Shown: positions 23,866 to 31,121, counted from the first letter of the stretch. The stretch: DNA of 32,412 bases from Palsa-513 sp050010595 (GCA_050010595.1 JBEKKS010000022.1:1-32412); one strand, 5' to 3'. Numbers and translations: made by a program. Notes: a model not told the origin generated them from the letters alone.

Positions 23866-24480
23866 ATGACGACAACACCATCACGAACGTTCATTGCGGC
23901 GATGCAGGTCACACTCGATGGCTACAGCCGTGACTCGGACGGCCATGCCGACTGGGTGGACTCCTGGGCCGATGGTCTCGGGATGGTTCCGCGGGTCGAC
24001 GCGTTCGTCCTGGGCGCCGGAATGTTCCCCGAGTACGAAGTGTTCTGGGCGGCGATCCGAGAGGACCCGACGACCGTCAGCGAGTGGCTGGGACGCGACC
24101 CATATCCGCGTGAGGTCGAGTACGCACGCGTCGCCGCCGAGACCCCGCACCTGGTCCTCTCGACCACCCTGCGCGAGGTCGCCTGGCCGACGGCACGGAT
24201 CGTTGGCGATCTCGATGAACTCCGGGCGTTCAAGGCACAGCCCGGCAGCGCCGTCTACATCGTCGGTGGGGTTGGCCTCGTCAGGAGCCTGATCGACGCC
24301 GGGCTGCTGGACGAACTGCGCCTCATTGTGCACCCCGTCATCGTTGGGGCGGGCGCGGCCCTGTTCGACGGTATCGTCCGGCGACAGGACCTGGAACTCG
24401 TCGCCAGCGAGGCCACTCCCGCCGGTCGCATCAATCTGACCTACCGGGTCACGGCCGCGCCGCCTGAGCATGTCCAGTGA
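23866..24480 (+). CDS. dihydrofolate reductase family protein (RibD C-terminal-like)
   Basis: A 204-residue NADPH-dependent reductase-fold protein. It starts TFIAAMQVTLDGYSRDSDGHADW, the family's N-terminal substrate strand. The middle has DAFVLGAGMFPEYEVFW and LVLSTTLREVAWPTARIV. The nucleotide-binding part is AVYIVGGVGLVRSLIDAGLLDELRLIVHPVIVGAGAALF. AGGAG six bases before the ATG at 23866 decides the start over the ATG at 23860. It overlaps the next gene by 11 bases. Such genes usually sit with ArsR/SRPBCC pairs, as here. The substrate is unlikely to be folate itself. Confidence 0.88.
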   Translation: MTTTPSRTFIAAMQVTLDGYSRDSDGHADWVDSWADGLGMVPRVDAFVLGAGMFPEYEVFWAAIREDPTTVSEWLGRDPYPREVEYARVAAETPHLVLSTTLREVAWPTARIVGDLDELRAFKAQPGSAVYIVGGVGLVRSLIDAGLLDELRLIVHPVIVGAGAALFDGIVRRQDLELVASEATPAGRINLTYRVTAAPPEHVQ

Positions 24481-24886
24481 GTTAACTGAAAGCGTGATCG
24501 CCGAGTTCCGAGCAAACAAGGGACGCGTCGGCGGAGATTTGGCCGGCACGCCGATCGTCCTGATCCACCACCTCAGCGCCAGAACCCGAGCCAAGCGAGT
24601 CACCCCGGTCGCATACAACTCATTGCCCGACGGGCGGCTGGTGATCGCTGCCTCCAACGGCGGGTCGCCGACGCACCCCGCCTGGTACCACAACATCAAG
24701 ACACACCCGACGATCGAGGTCGAACTCGGAACCGAAAAGTTCACCGCGGTCGCCGAAGAAGCCGCCGGCACCGTGCGCGCCAAGTTGTGGCCGGAACTGG
24801 TCGCGGCATCGCCCACCCTGGGCGAGTTTCAAGCCAACACTACGCGGCAAATCCCGCTGCTCACGCTGACGAGATGCACGTCCTGA
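24470..24886 (+). CDS. deazaflavin (F420)-dependent nitroreductase-family protein (DDN-like)
   Basis: A 138-residue split-barrel protein of the DDN/DUF385 family, which in actinobacteria bind F420H2 and reduce diverse quinones or nitro compounds. Recognisable parts are IVLIHHLSARTRAKRVTPVAY, SNGGSPTHPAWYHNIKTHP, EVELGTEKFTAVAEEA, and the C-terminal LWPELVAASPTLGEFQANTTRQIPLLTLTR. The start overlaps the preceding gene by 11 bases, so the two are coupled. It implies that the organism makes F420. The substrate is unknown. Confidence 0.9.
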   Translation: MSSELTESVIAEFRANKGRVGGDLAGTPIVLIHHLSARTRAKRVTPVAYNSLPDGRLVIAASNGGSPTHPAWYHNIKTHPTIEVELGTEKFTAVAEEAAGTVRAKLWPELVAASPTLGEFQANTTRQIPLLTLTRCTS

Positions 24887-25150
24887 GCAGCGCATCAAAC
24901 GACAACCCAAATCCCTCCTAGCCCCGAGCGCAGCGCTCACCATCCAACGACACCGCAGGGCCTCCTAACGCAGAAACCAGGGCGCGGCGATCGCTTCGCC
25001 TCGAGGATCGGTGGCAAGGGCGGTCGCCGACCCGCGCCTCGAGTTCGACGATTAGCAGGAGCCCGCCGCGATCACCCCACGCTCCTGTTCCCGCCCTCAG
25101 TGGGATGGTGGGGTTGGCGGTTGGTGACGTCCGATTGGCCGGGTTGGGTT

Positions 25151-25308
25151 CTCGGGCGGCGGCGGGCTGACTCTTTCCCGCCCTGTCGACTTCTGGGTCT
25201 GACCTGGTTTTGTGTTGTCGCCCGTCGCCGCCCGAGGATCGCCGGCGTGACTTGATAGGAGCGTGGCACCGCCCCAACTGAGGTCTGTCCACCGGAGATC
25301 CGCTCCAT
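25151..25308 (+). ncRNA. candidate IS110 bridge RNA (two stem-loops)
   Basis: CTCGGGCGGCGGCGGGC (25151-25167) pairs with 25220-25236 over 17 bp with one G-U wobble, enclosing 52 bases. A second stem, GGAGCG (25258-25263) with CGCTCC (25301-25306), encloses 37 bases. The second stem contains CTTGATAGGAGCG, nearly the same as the element's right end. Upstream position, two internal loops and a match to the donor end are what is known for IS110 bridge RNAs (target loop, then donor loop). The exact ends and guides are not established. Confidence 0.45.
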
Positions 25309-25338
25309 TGGCTGTGACCAACGAAGGGGATGGTGTAG

Positions 25339-26388
25339 ATGATTGTGATCGGGGTGGACACGCACAAGCGCTCGCACACGCTTGTCGCGGTCGACGCGGC
25401 AACTGGCGGCGTGCTTGGCGAGCGAACGGTCGTTGCGAGCGACGATGGCGCGCTCGTCGCCCTTCGCCTGGTCGCCGGTCTGGGTGATGAGCGGGTGTGG
25501 GCGATCGAGGACTGCCGGCACGTCTCGGGCCGGTTCGAGCGCTCGCTGGTTGCTGCTGGTGAGCGGGTGATCAGGATCCCGCCGGCGTTGACAGCGAACG
25601 CGAGACGCAGCGCTCGCGAGCCAGGGAAGTCTGATCGGATCGACGCGCTCGCGGTCGCACATACAGCACTCAGAGAGGGCGTCGAGCGGTTCCCGGCAGC
25701 GTTCCTTGACGAGCAGGCGATGGAGATTCGCCTGCTCAGCGACTACCGCGACCAGCTCGTCGTTGAGCGCACGAGGGCAGTCAACACTTTGCGTTGGCAT
25801 CTGCTCGCGATCGACCCGGCGCTCGAGGCCAGCCTGCGCCCCAGTGGCCTTGTCGGGCCGCGCATTCGCGCAAGAGTCGCTCGCCGCCTCGCAAGACTCG
25901 GTGACGGTGCGCAGGTCCGGGTCGCCAAAGGACTGCTGCGAAGGATCAACGAGATCACGCGACAGGAACTCGAGCTCCGAGCCGAGCTGAACACGTTGAT
26001 CGAGACTCACTCGCCGCAGTTGCTCTCAGAGCACGGCTGCGGCCCGATCACCGCGGCGATCCTGGTCGGCCACACCGCCGGCGCTGAGCGCTTCCCCACC
26101 GAAGCCAGCTTTGCCAGGCACACTGGGACCGCCCCGATCCCCGCCAGCTCCGGCAACACCATCCGCCACCGCCTGCACCGCGGCGGCGACCGTCAACTCA
26201 ACCGGGCACTACACACGATCGCGCTATCGAGACTGCGCACCGACCCGCAGACGCGCGCCTACTTCGACCGCAAGATCGCTGAGGGCAAAACGAAGCTCGA
26301 AGCCCTCCGCTGCCTCAAACGACACCTCGCCCGGCACTTCTGGAAACTCCTCTACAAGCCCGCAAATAGCGAACCCGCCTTGACATAG
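25339..26388 (+). CDS. IS110-family transposase
   Basis: This 349-residue recombinase has an N-terminal RuvC-like DEDD domain: Asp7 in IGVDTHK, Glu57 in WAIEDC, and Asp99 and Asp102 in KSDRIDA. Its C-terminal transposase-20 domain has EHGCGPITAAILVGHTAG and the probable catalytic serine at Ser270/271 in APIPASSGNTIRHRLHRGGDRQLN. The length is full and there is no frameshift, so it may be active. The start ATG 25339 has GGGGATGG upstream. The stop codon lies inside the terminal motif CTTGACATAGGAGCG. Such enzymes act with a bridge RNA. Confidence 0.95.
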   Translation: MIVIGVDTHKRSHTLVAVDAATGGVLGERTVVASDDGALVALRLVAGLGDERVWAIEDCRHVSGRFERSLVAAGERVIRIPPALTANARRSAREPGKSDRIDALAVAHTALREGVERFPAAFLDEQAMEIRLLSDYRDQLVVERTRAVNTLRWHLLAIDPALEASLRPSGLVGPRIRARVARRLARLGDGAQVRVAKGLLRRINEITRQELELRAELNTLIETHSPQLLSEHGCGPITAAILVGHTAGAERFPTEASFARHTGTAPIPASSGNTIRHRLHRGGDRQLNRALHTIALSRLRTDPQTRAYFDRKIAEGKTKLEALRCLKRHLARHFWKLLYKPANSEPALT

Positions 26389-26412
26389 GAGCGACAGACA
26401 TAGGAGCGACAG
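26383..26412 (+). repeat. perfect 15-bp tandem repeat at the IS right end
   Basis: ACATAGGAGCGACAG occurs twice without a gap, at 26383-26397 and 26398-26412. The first copy overlaps the transposase stop. Bases 26413-26484 show nothing else. Confidence 0.9.
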
Positions 26413-26484
26413 CAGGACCGCTGAGGGGCGAGCGGGCTCGGCACACGCGTAGCTCGCGGTCACTGGGCGCGGGCTGCCGGTCGG

Positions 26485-26900
26485 TTACGGGCGCGCGAGG
26501 CGAACCTCAACGCCGATCTCGAGTTGGGCCCAGGCACCGTCGGTGGTCAGAACCGGCAGGCCGAGGCGCTGCGCGAGTGCCAGGCATGCGCGGTCTGCCA
26601 GTGAGAGACCGAGATGGCGAGTGACGGCGCGCAACGCTGCGATCGCCGGCCCGTCGCTGGCTGTAAGCGCTACAACTGTGAGCGCGTCGCCGAGGCCCGC
26701 CTCGGAAGCGATACGTTGGGCTACCTCGACGGGATCTGCGCCGGCCGAGGCAAGCCGCGTGAGTGCCTCCGCCCAGTTGACGGCGCTGATGACCGCTGTC
26801 TGCTCGGCGAGGCTGTCGCGGACGACGTCGCCGCCGGGCTCTGCGAGCAGATGAGCGAGTAACCCGATGCGTCGAGGACGAAGCCGGCGTCGTCGCTCAC
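26485..26900 (-). pseudogene. vapC: VapC-type PIN-domain toxin, broken by a frameshift
   Basis: GTG 26900 overlaps the antitoxin stop (GTGA) and codes for MSDDAGFVLDASG. The frame then leaves the family pattern. From about 26862 another frame reads LLAHLLAEPGGDVVRD, then ISAVNWAEALTRLASAG, GLSLADRACLALAQRLGLP and VLTTDGAW, ending RLARP. The acidic PIN residues are all there: Asp10, the Glu of NWAEAL, the Asp of LADRA and the Asp of TTDGAW. The gene spans 416 bases, one short of 139 codons, so a one-base deletion at 26859-26866 explains it. It could also be a sequencing error or programmed frameshifting. An intact toxin would cut RNA. Confidence 0.8.
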
Positions 26901-27088
26901 GCCGCGTGGGCGGCGCGCTCGGCGGCGTCCTCGCGACTGGCCTCTTGGCGGCGCTCAGCGATCAGCTCATCCGACAATGACCGGCCGGGCGCAAGCCCGG
27001 CGAGCATCCCGTAGCTGCGAGTCGCCGCGTCACGATGCGGATCAACCTTGCGGTCAGCGCGCGATCCGTTAGAGCGGTCGTCATCCAC
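26897..27088 (-). CDS. vapB: VapB-like antitoxin of the PIN-domain pair
   Basis: A 63-residue protein upstream of, and overlapping, the PIN toxin gene. The C-terminal half, RSYGMLAGLAPGRSLSDELIAERRQEASREDA, is a helical Arg/Glu-rich toxin-binding tail of the type seen in antitoxins of this size. The N-terminal 25 residues are polar and I cannot assign the DNA-binding fold. GTG 27088 was chosen because TATCCT lies six bases before it. The frame is open to 27145, but the extra residues are unlikely to be coding. The antitoxin appears intact while its toxin is frameshifted. Confidence 0.65.
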   Translation of the reverse strand: MDDDRSNGSRADRKVDPHRDAATRSYGMLAGLAPGRSLSDELIAERRQEASREDAAERAAHAA

Positions 27089-27094
27089 CTCACC

Positions 27095-27100
27095 AGGATA
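27095..27100 (-). promoter_or_regulatory. leaderless -10 box of the vapB-like gene
   Basis: Minus-strand TATCCT, six bases before GTG 27088. Confidence 0.5.
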
Positions 27101-27280
27101 CCTCCCACTTGCGACGTCGCTATCGGGGACATGGCGCTTGCGCACCGCACAATCGGGAACGGCCGGCGGGGAAGGAAGAGGCGCTCTCGGTCTCCCGCCT
27201 ACCCGTCCCTGGCGAGGCCGCGCGGCGCGAATGGGGGGGGTCCGCTCCGTCGGTCGCTCGATTTGGACCGCGTGGCCTGC

Positions 27281-27286
27281 GAGAAT
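27281..27286 (+). promoter_or_regulatory. candidate -10 box of the antitoxin gene at 27293
   Basis: GAGAAT, six bases before the ATG, matches four of six consensus bases. Upstream, 27101-27280 is a divergent promoter region that also contains a run of eight G (27233-27240). Confidence 0.35.
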
Positions 27287-27292
27287 CCAGGT

Positions 27293-27517
27293 ATGGCTTC
27301 GCGGTCTAAGCGGATCACTCTCTCAGAGCCAGGGATCGCTGGCTCCTATGAGATCGTTGAGCGCCGCGCGGACGGGACGCTACTGCTGCGCCCCGAGCGA
27401 GAGCTGCTCTCCGAGGTAATCCGCGACTCCGACGGCCGCGTGTTTCGCGATCAGGAATTCGCCGCGCACCTCGAGCGAGTCGCAGCCGCAGCAGACGATC
27501 TGCCACCAGAGAGCTAG
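27293..27517 (+). CDS. putative antitoxin paired with the RelE-like toxin
   Basis: A 74-residue protein starting MASRSKRITLSEPGIAGSYEIVE and continuing RRADGTLLLRPERELLSEVIRDSDGR. The ITLSEPG...GSYEIVERRADGTLLLRP stretch looks like an AbrB/MazE-type swapped-hairpin DNA-binding start, followed by an acidic helical tail ending LPPES. It is 10 bases before the toxin gene on the same strand. Size, order and context support the antitoxin role. I do not know a named family. Confidence 0.6.
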   Translation: MASRSKRITLSEPGIAGSYEIVERRADGTLLLRPERELLSEVIRDSDGRVFRDQEFAAHLERVAAAADDLPPES

Positions 27518-27527
27518 CACCCAACGC

Positions 27528-27824
27528 GTGCCGACGTTCGAGGCGCTCGCCAGGTTAAACCGCGAGTTCCGCCGACTCTCCCCGGAGCTACGGCACGCGT
27601 TCCTGGCCATGTTGCCACTCTTCATCACGGCGCTACGCGAGTCCCCGCCGGCGTTCCCTCCCGCGCTGCACGTGCACCGCGTCCAAGGACACCCCGGCAT
27701 CTGGGAGATCACCTTCGCACCGGACGGACGCGCAACATTCGAGTACGCCACAGCGGTCCTCGCCGACGAGCCCCACGTGATCTGGCGACGCATCGGCACA
27801 CACGCGATCCTCGCCGAGCCCTAG
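27528..27824 (+). CDS. RelE/ParE-like toxin
   Basis: A 98-residue protein whose C-terminal half has the pattern of a RelE-superfamily group common in actinobacteria: HVHRVQGHPGIWEITFAPDGRATFEY, written as HVHRVQGHPGIWEITF and APDGRATFEY, then PHVIWRRIGTHAIL. The N-terminal helices (FEALARLNREFRRLSPELRHAFL) fit the same fold. It would be expected to inhibit translation or gyrase, but the group is not assigned. GTG 27528 follows the antitoxin stop by 10 bases. The frame is intact. Confidence 0.75.
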   Translation: MPTFEALARLNREFRRLSPELRHAFLAMLPLFITALRESPPAFPPALHVHRVQGHPGIWEITFAPDGRATFEYATAVLADEPHVIWRRIGTHAILAEP

Positions 27825-28022
27825 CGTCAAGCGACACCCTCCAACACCCCTGCTGGACGACAGCGAGAGCGAGCCTGCGGGTCAGCGCGCTCCTGCTCTG
27901 GTTTCTTTGGGGATGGCGGAGCGCGTTTGATCGGCCGCTCCCATCCCGCGCGGCATGGCGGTCTAGCCGTGCTCGTGTTCTGACGGCTCGGGAATCGGCA
28001 ACATCGCCCCACCGGCATCTGA
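27825..28022. repeat. intergenic stretch with a possible third, divergent copy of the 51-bp repeat
   Basis: From about 27886, CGCGCTCCTGCTCTG is followed by a T-rich TCTTT. It resembles the inner part of the 51-bp repeat at 28400-28450. An imperfect hairpin, GATGGCGGAGCG with CGCTCCCATC, lies downstream. No gene is supported here. Confidence 0.3.
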
Positions 28023-28334
28023 TCATGGGCCTGGTCTGAGCGGCTCGCCGATCCCAGACGACCCCAACTCAAGGCCGCCGCCAGCGTAGTCGTCGACCGC
28101 CGGCGGAAGGAGGCCCTCCCGCGAGGCCAATTCGATCTCCTCCGTTGTTGCCGGGCGATACGCGTGAACAGCGGCTTCCGGCACCGGGACCACTCGATCA
28201 AAGACAACCGCAGTGGCGATACACCGGGAGGTTGGAACAGAGGGGTCGCCCAGAATCTCGCGCACACGCATCACCCGCATCAGGCGCTGCCCGTACTCAT
28301 CGAGCCGAACGACCAGATCGTTGCGAGCAAGCAC
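28023..28334 (-). CDS. hypothetical protein
   Basis: A 103-residue soluble protein with no family I recognise. Visible parts are VLARNDLVVRLDEYGQRLMR, VREILGDPSVPTSRC, VVFDRVVPVPEAAVHAYRP and ATTEEIELASREGLLPP. Third-codon GC is high and the amino-acid mix is normal. The second of two adjacent GTG codons (28334) is chosen because TAATCT lies six bases before it. It sits among toxin-antitoxin genes but has no obvious partner. Confidence 0.5.
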   Translation of the reverse strand: MLARNDLVVRLDEYGQRLMRVMRVREILGDPSVPTSRCIATAVVFDRVVPVPEAAVHAYRPATTEEIELASREGLLPPAVDDYAGGGLELGSSGIGEPLRPGP

Positions 28335-28340
28335 CACTTC

Positions 28341-28346
28341 AGATTA
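28341..28346 (-). promoter_or_regulatory. leaderless -10 box of the 28334 gene
   Basis: Minus-strand TAATCT, six bases before GTG 28334. Confidence 0.45.
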
Positions 28347-28399
28347 CGGCGCAATCCACCTGACGATTGCTCTTCGAGCCTGCGGCCACGCGTGGCTGT

Positions 28400-28450
28400 G
28401 GGCGAGACCGGTAGCGAGTAGTCCGCTCGACGCGCTCCTGCTGTGCGGCC
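28400..28450 (+). repeat. 51-bp dispersed repeat, copy 1
   Basis: It begins GGGCGAGACCGG and ends CTGTGCGGCC. It is 46 of 51 bases identical to the reverse complement of 31474-31524. Both copies are intergenic. Confidence 0.85.
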
Positions 28451-28564
28451 GTTGCAGTAGTGAGGGCCCTGCGATCCAGATGCTCCAGTTCACGCGAAGG
28501 GGGTCACGTGGTGGGTTGCGGGTCGCGTGGCTGCTTTGGCCTGCGAAAGCGAGCGTCTTGATTA

Positions 28565-28770
28565 TCACGGCCCAGAGTGCTGCAACTCGTCCACTGCGGT
28601 CGTGAGCGGAACGTGTGCGCCGACGCTAGCTTGCTGGCCGAGAGCGGGCGCGATGTGCTCCCCCTTGTGGCGAGAGTAGGGATCGACGAAGTCGGGAGTG
28701 GTTTCTTGCTCTTCCGGGGTCCGTGAGGTGCCGGCTGGTTGGGGCTGTGGCGGGGTCGAGCCGGTGTCGC
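28565..28770 (-). pseudogene. possible decayed coding fragment
   Basis: The minus frame ending at 28565 reads TPEEQETTPDFVDPYSRHKG, then EHIAPALGQQASVGAHVPL and TTAVDELQHSGP. Its third-codon GC is high and its composition protein-like. Upstream it would have to overlap the oxidoreductase gene in another frame, so no start is available. It may be the end of a lost gene. I do not recognise the family. The rest of 28451-28564 shows nothing. Confidence 0.2.
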
Positions 28771-28772
28771 GC

Positions 28773-29741
28773 TCAGGGGACGAGCACGGTGCGCTCGCCT
28801 GGTCGGTCGGTGGTGGCCCAGATCTTTTCCACGTCCGCGAGCGGCTTTGGGTTTGCCTTGAGCGTAAGCGCGCCGGCGTTGATCTGGTCGACGAGGGAGG
28901 GGAGTGCGGCGAGGTAGGCCTCCCTCGAGACGGCTCCTTGGCCGTTGCCTTGGAGGCGAAGGTTCGAGGAGCGCAGCGCGACGGAGGGCAGCTCAATCGT
29001 CGGCCCGGCCATCGCGCCGATCTGGATCCAGTTCAGCTCGCGGCTGCGGTCGATGCGTGCAGTTAGTAGTGCCATCATCGCTTGCTGGGCCGGCCTCCCC
29101 CACAGGTAGTCGATCACGATGTCGGCTTCGGCCGCGGCGATGCCTATAGCTTTGGCCGTCGCTTCGGCGTCGTCGGTCAACTGGACTACCTCATCAGCAC
29201 CAACCGTGGTGAGCGCGTTGAGTCGCTCGAGGTCGCGCCCGGCGCCGACCACACGGCCTGCACCGAGCAGCTTGGCCACCTGGACGGCCATCGTACCGGC
29301 GTTGCCAGTGGCTCCGAGCACGAGGACGCTCTGCCCGGCATCGATCGGAACGCGGAGGCGCAGGGCGACCCAGGACGACATCGCCGGATTCAGCGTGGCG
29401 GCGACCGCCATGGCGTCGGCGTCGGCGGGCAGCTCGATCGAGCGCCGCTCATCGACTAGAGCCTTCTCCGCCATCGTTCCCAGAACGCCGTCGTTGGCAA
29501 TGAAATAGATCAGCTTGCCGTCCGGCCGCCGGCCAACTCCATCGATGCCAGGGATCATCGGCAGCGACCCGGTGCTCGTGTAGTGGGCGCCGGCGGCGCC
29601 GCTGCGGACGCGGGGGTGCAAGCCGACGGCGAGAACATCGACGAGCAGCTCCCCTCCGGCGGTCGGCTGTGGCACCTCGAACTGCTGGTACTGCGGCGGC
29701 TGGTCGAATGACGTCACGACTGCCGCGTTCATGTTCGCCAT
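28773..29741 (-). CDS. zinc-free alcohol dehydrogenase/quinone oxidoreductase (MDR superfamily)
   Basis: A 322-residue MDR enzyme. It starts MANMNAAVVTSFDQPPQYQQ, and the GroES-like domain includes DVLAVGLHPRVRSGAAG and GSLPMIPGIDGVG. The Rossmann domain has VLVLGATGNAGTMAVQVAKLLGA. No zinc ligands are seen. The start at 29741 has GAGGA six bases upstream; ATG 29732 is possible, and the longer frame to 29777 is unlikely. It is divergent from a MarR gene across an inverted repeat, so it is probably induced when that repressor is released (inference). Confidence 0.85.
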   Translation of the reverse strand: MANMNAAVVTSFDQPPQYQQFEVPQPTAGGELLVDVLAVGLHPRVRSGAAGAHYTSTGSLPMIPGIDGVGRRPDGKLIYFIANDGVLGTMAEKALVDERRSIELPADADAMAVAATLNPAMSSWVALRLRVPIDAGQSVLVLGATGNAGTMAVQVAKLLGAGRVVGAGRDLERLNALTTVGADEVVQLTDDAEATAKAIGIAAAEADIVIDYLWGRPAQQAMMALLTARIDRSRELNWIQIGAMAGPTIELPSVALRSSNLRLQGNGQGAVSREAYLAALPSLVDQINAGALTLKANPKPLADVEKIWATTDRPGERTVLVP

Positions 29742-29780
29742 CGTCGGTCCTCTCTGCGGGCAAGCCCATCCACCCAAACG

Positions 29781-29823
29781 TTAGTCAGTGCCACGTACTA
29801 ATCTAGTTGGTGGCACGGACTAA
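29781..29823. promoter_or_regulatory. MarR-type operator between divergent genes
   Basis: TTAGTCAGTGCCAC (29781-29794) and GTGGCACGGACTAA (29810-29823) are inverted repeats with 13 of 14 bases matching. Inside lies a second small dyad, ACTA-ATC-TAGT. The site covers the middle of the 102-base gap between the oxidoreductase and MarR genes. Confidence 0.75.
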
Positions 29824-29829
29824 ATCAAG

Positions 29830-29835
29830 TACATT
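29830..29835 (+). promoter_or_regulatory. candidate -10 box of the marR-like gene
   Basis: TACATT, eight bases before ATG 29844, adjacent to the operator. Confidence 0.4.
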
Positions 29836-29843
29836 CCGCGGGC

Positions 29844-30338
29844 ATGGCATCTCAATCGATCGATCGTCCCGGGCCTGCGGCGACACGAGAGCTGAGCCCA
29901 GTCGACGGCCTGGCTCAGTTGTCATTCGTGATCCATCGCCTGCTCGAGCGGCGTGCAGCCGAGCACGATCTCTCGATCATCCAGATGCGGCTGCTCGGAG
30001 TGCTGCGCGACCGCCGACCGACCATGAACGAGCTCGGCAGGCTCCTGGCCCTCGACAAGTCCAGCGTTAGCGGACTGGTTGAGCGCGCTGAGCGCCGTGG
30101 CCTCGTCGCACGCGCTCCCTCGCCAGCGGACGGACGTGCCGTGCTGGTCAGTCTCACCGACCACGGCCGATCACTCGTTTCTGACGTCTCGTCGCAGTTC
30201 GGAGCGGACGTCTTCGCGCTGCTGAACCGGTTGTCGGCTTCAGACCGCCGCGCGCTGTCGCGACTCGTCAGCCGCCTGCTCGTTGCCCACGCAGCCGACC
30301 TCGAGATCGACCTGTTCCCCAGCATCGACATCGATTGA
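29844..30338 (+). CDS. MarR-family transcriptional regulator
   Basis: A 164-residue winged-helix repressor. The DNA-binding core is LSIIQMRLLGVLRDRRPTMNELGRLLALDKSSVSGLVERAERRGLV, given here in two parts: LSIIQMRLLGVLRDRRP and TMNELGRLLALDKSSVSGLV. The wing is RAPSPADGRAVLVSLTDHG, with the family's DGR. The C-terminal helices (FALLNRLSASDRRALSRLV) dimerise. It probably represses itself and the divergent oxidoreductase through the 29781-29823 dyad. Bases 30339-30549 after it contain no gene I can support. Confidence 0.92.
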   Translation: MASQSIDRPGPAATRELSPVDGLAQLSFVIHRLLERRAAEHDLSIIQMRLLGVLRDRRPTMNELGRLLALDKSSVSGLVERAERRGLVARAPSPADGRAVLVSLTDHGRSLVSDVSSQFGADVFALLNRLSASDRRALSRLVSRLLVAHAADLEIDLFPSIDID

Positions 30339-30549
30339 GAACTGCACCGCAGCGCCGATCTCAGCGGCCGACTGCGGACCTGCTTGGGACGCAAACGAGA
30401 TGTGTTCCGCGTCTGCGAGACGCGGGCAAAGGACGAGCAGCAGAAGCCGAACGGACTGCCAGGCACGCTGCTGCTTCGAGGGTGAAGAGGCGTCTGCTGC
30501 GATTGCCGCCACGTTGTCGCTCAGCGCGAGAGGCGACTGTCCCGGTTCC

Positions 30550-30747
30550 TCAGTTTGCGGCGGGCGGATCAGGGATGCCGAGCTGGCGGCAGATCGCTCG
30601 CGCCGTGGGCGTCTTGACTTCGCGGTGGCGCGGCACCGTGGCCCGCTGACCTGACGTCGCGTTAGCCCAGAGTTCGTGGCGAGCGGCTTGACGGACGAGC
30701 GAGCAGCCGTGAGCAGCGAGGTGCCGCTCGAGGTCGCGCTTCTTCAC
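30550..30747 (-). CDS. hicA: HicA-family mRNA interferase toxin
   Basis: A 65-residue toxin of the HicA/YcfA type: MKKRDLERHLAAHGCSLVRQAARHELW, then TVPRHREVKTPTARAICRQLGI. The catalytic His lies in the GxRHxxW-like stretch (AARHELW), and VPRH-x-E-x-K is the family's second motif. It should cleave mRNA. GTG 30747 overlaps the antitoxin stop by four bases (GTGA). The antitoxin-first order is the less common one for hic loci. The frame is intact. Confidence 0.88.
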   Translation of the reverse strand: MKKRDLERHLAAHGCSLVRQAARHELWANATSGQRATVPRHREVKTPTARAICRQLGIPDPPAAN

Positions 30748-30971
30748 GCAGCGATCTCAACAGCCTCGACGAGCGCCCAGCCGGTCTTGGGAAGCGCCTC
30801 GCCACGCGAGCGACGCTCCTCAAGCACCAACGCGATCGCGTCCTTGACCATCGCACGCGCATCATCAAGATCCTCGCCCTGTGTGTGCACCTCGGGCAGT
30901 TCCGGGACATGGGCATAGACCCAACCTTCGCCCGCATCCTCGTAAACGACGTTGAACGTCAGCGCAGCCAT
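30744..30971 (-). CDS. hicB: HicB-family antitoxin
   Basis: A 75-residue HicB-like protein: FNVVYEDAGEGWVYAHVPELPEVHTQGEDLDDARAMVKDAIAL, seen as EDAGEGWVYAHVPELPEV and GEDLDDARAMVKDAI. This is the degraded RNase-H-like HicB fold. No DNA-binding C-terminal domain is present, so autoregulation may need another mechanism. The ATG at 30971 has TACCCT seven bases upstream, which rejects the longer frame to 31061. Confidence 0.88.
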   Translation of the reverse strand: MAALTFNVVYEDAGEGWVYAHVPELPEVHTQGEDLDDARAMVKDAIALVLEERRSRGEALPKTGWALVEAVEIAA

Positions 30972-30978
30972 CCAAACC

Positions 30979-30984
30979 AGGGTA
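30979..30984 (-). promoter_or_regulatory. leaderless -10 box of hicB
   Basis: Minus-strand TACCCT, seven bases before ATG 30971. Confidence 0.5.
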
Positions 30985-31121
30985 GCGCCTGTCAGCGACG
31001 CAACTCGCCTGCCCGTCGTTGTCGCTCCCACGCGATGCAGCTGCAACCACAACGCGGGCAACGCTGTCGCAATGCGCGAAGTGCAAGCGCACCGGGTCTA
31101 GCCCGGCCGCGGCAAAATGGC

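Larger units (their letters stand above)
25056..26417 (+). mobile_element. IS110-family insertion sequence (ends tentative)
   Basis: The transposase gene (25339-26388) with its upstream non-coding stretch forms an IS110-type element. These move without terminal inverted repeats or target duplications. The ends cannot be fixed by eye. AGCAGGA occurs at 25054-25060 and again at 26411-26417, so these could be the two copies of the recombination core, but a seven-base match may be chance. The motif CTTGA(CA)TAGGAGCG occurs at 25251-25263 and at the stop codon (26379-26393). Bases 24887-25055 hold no gene I can support. Confidence 0.6.
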
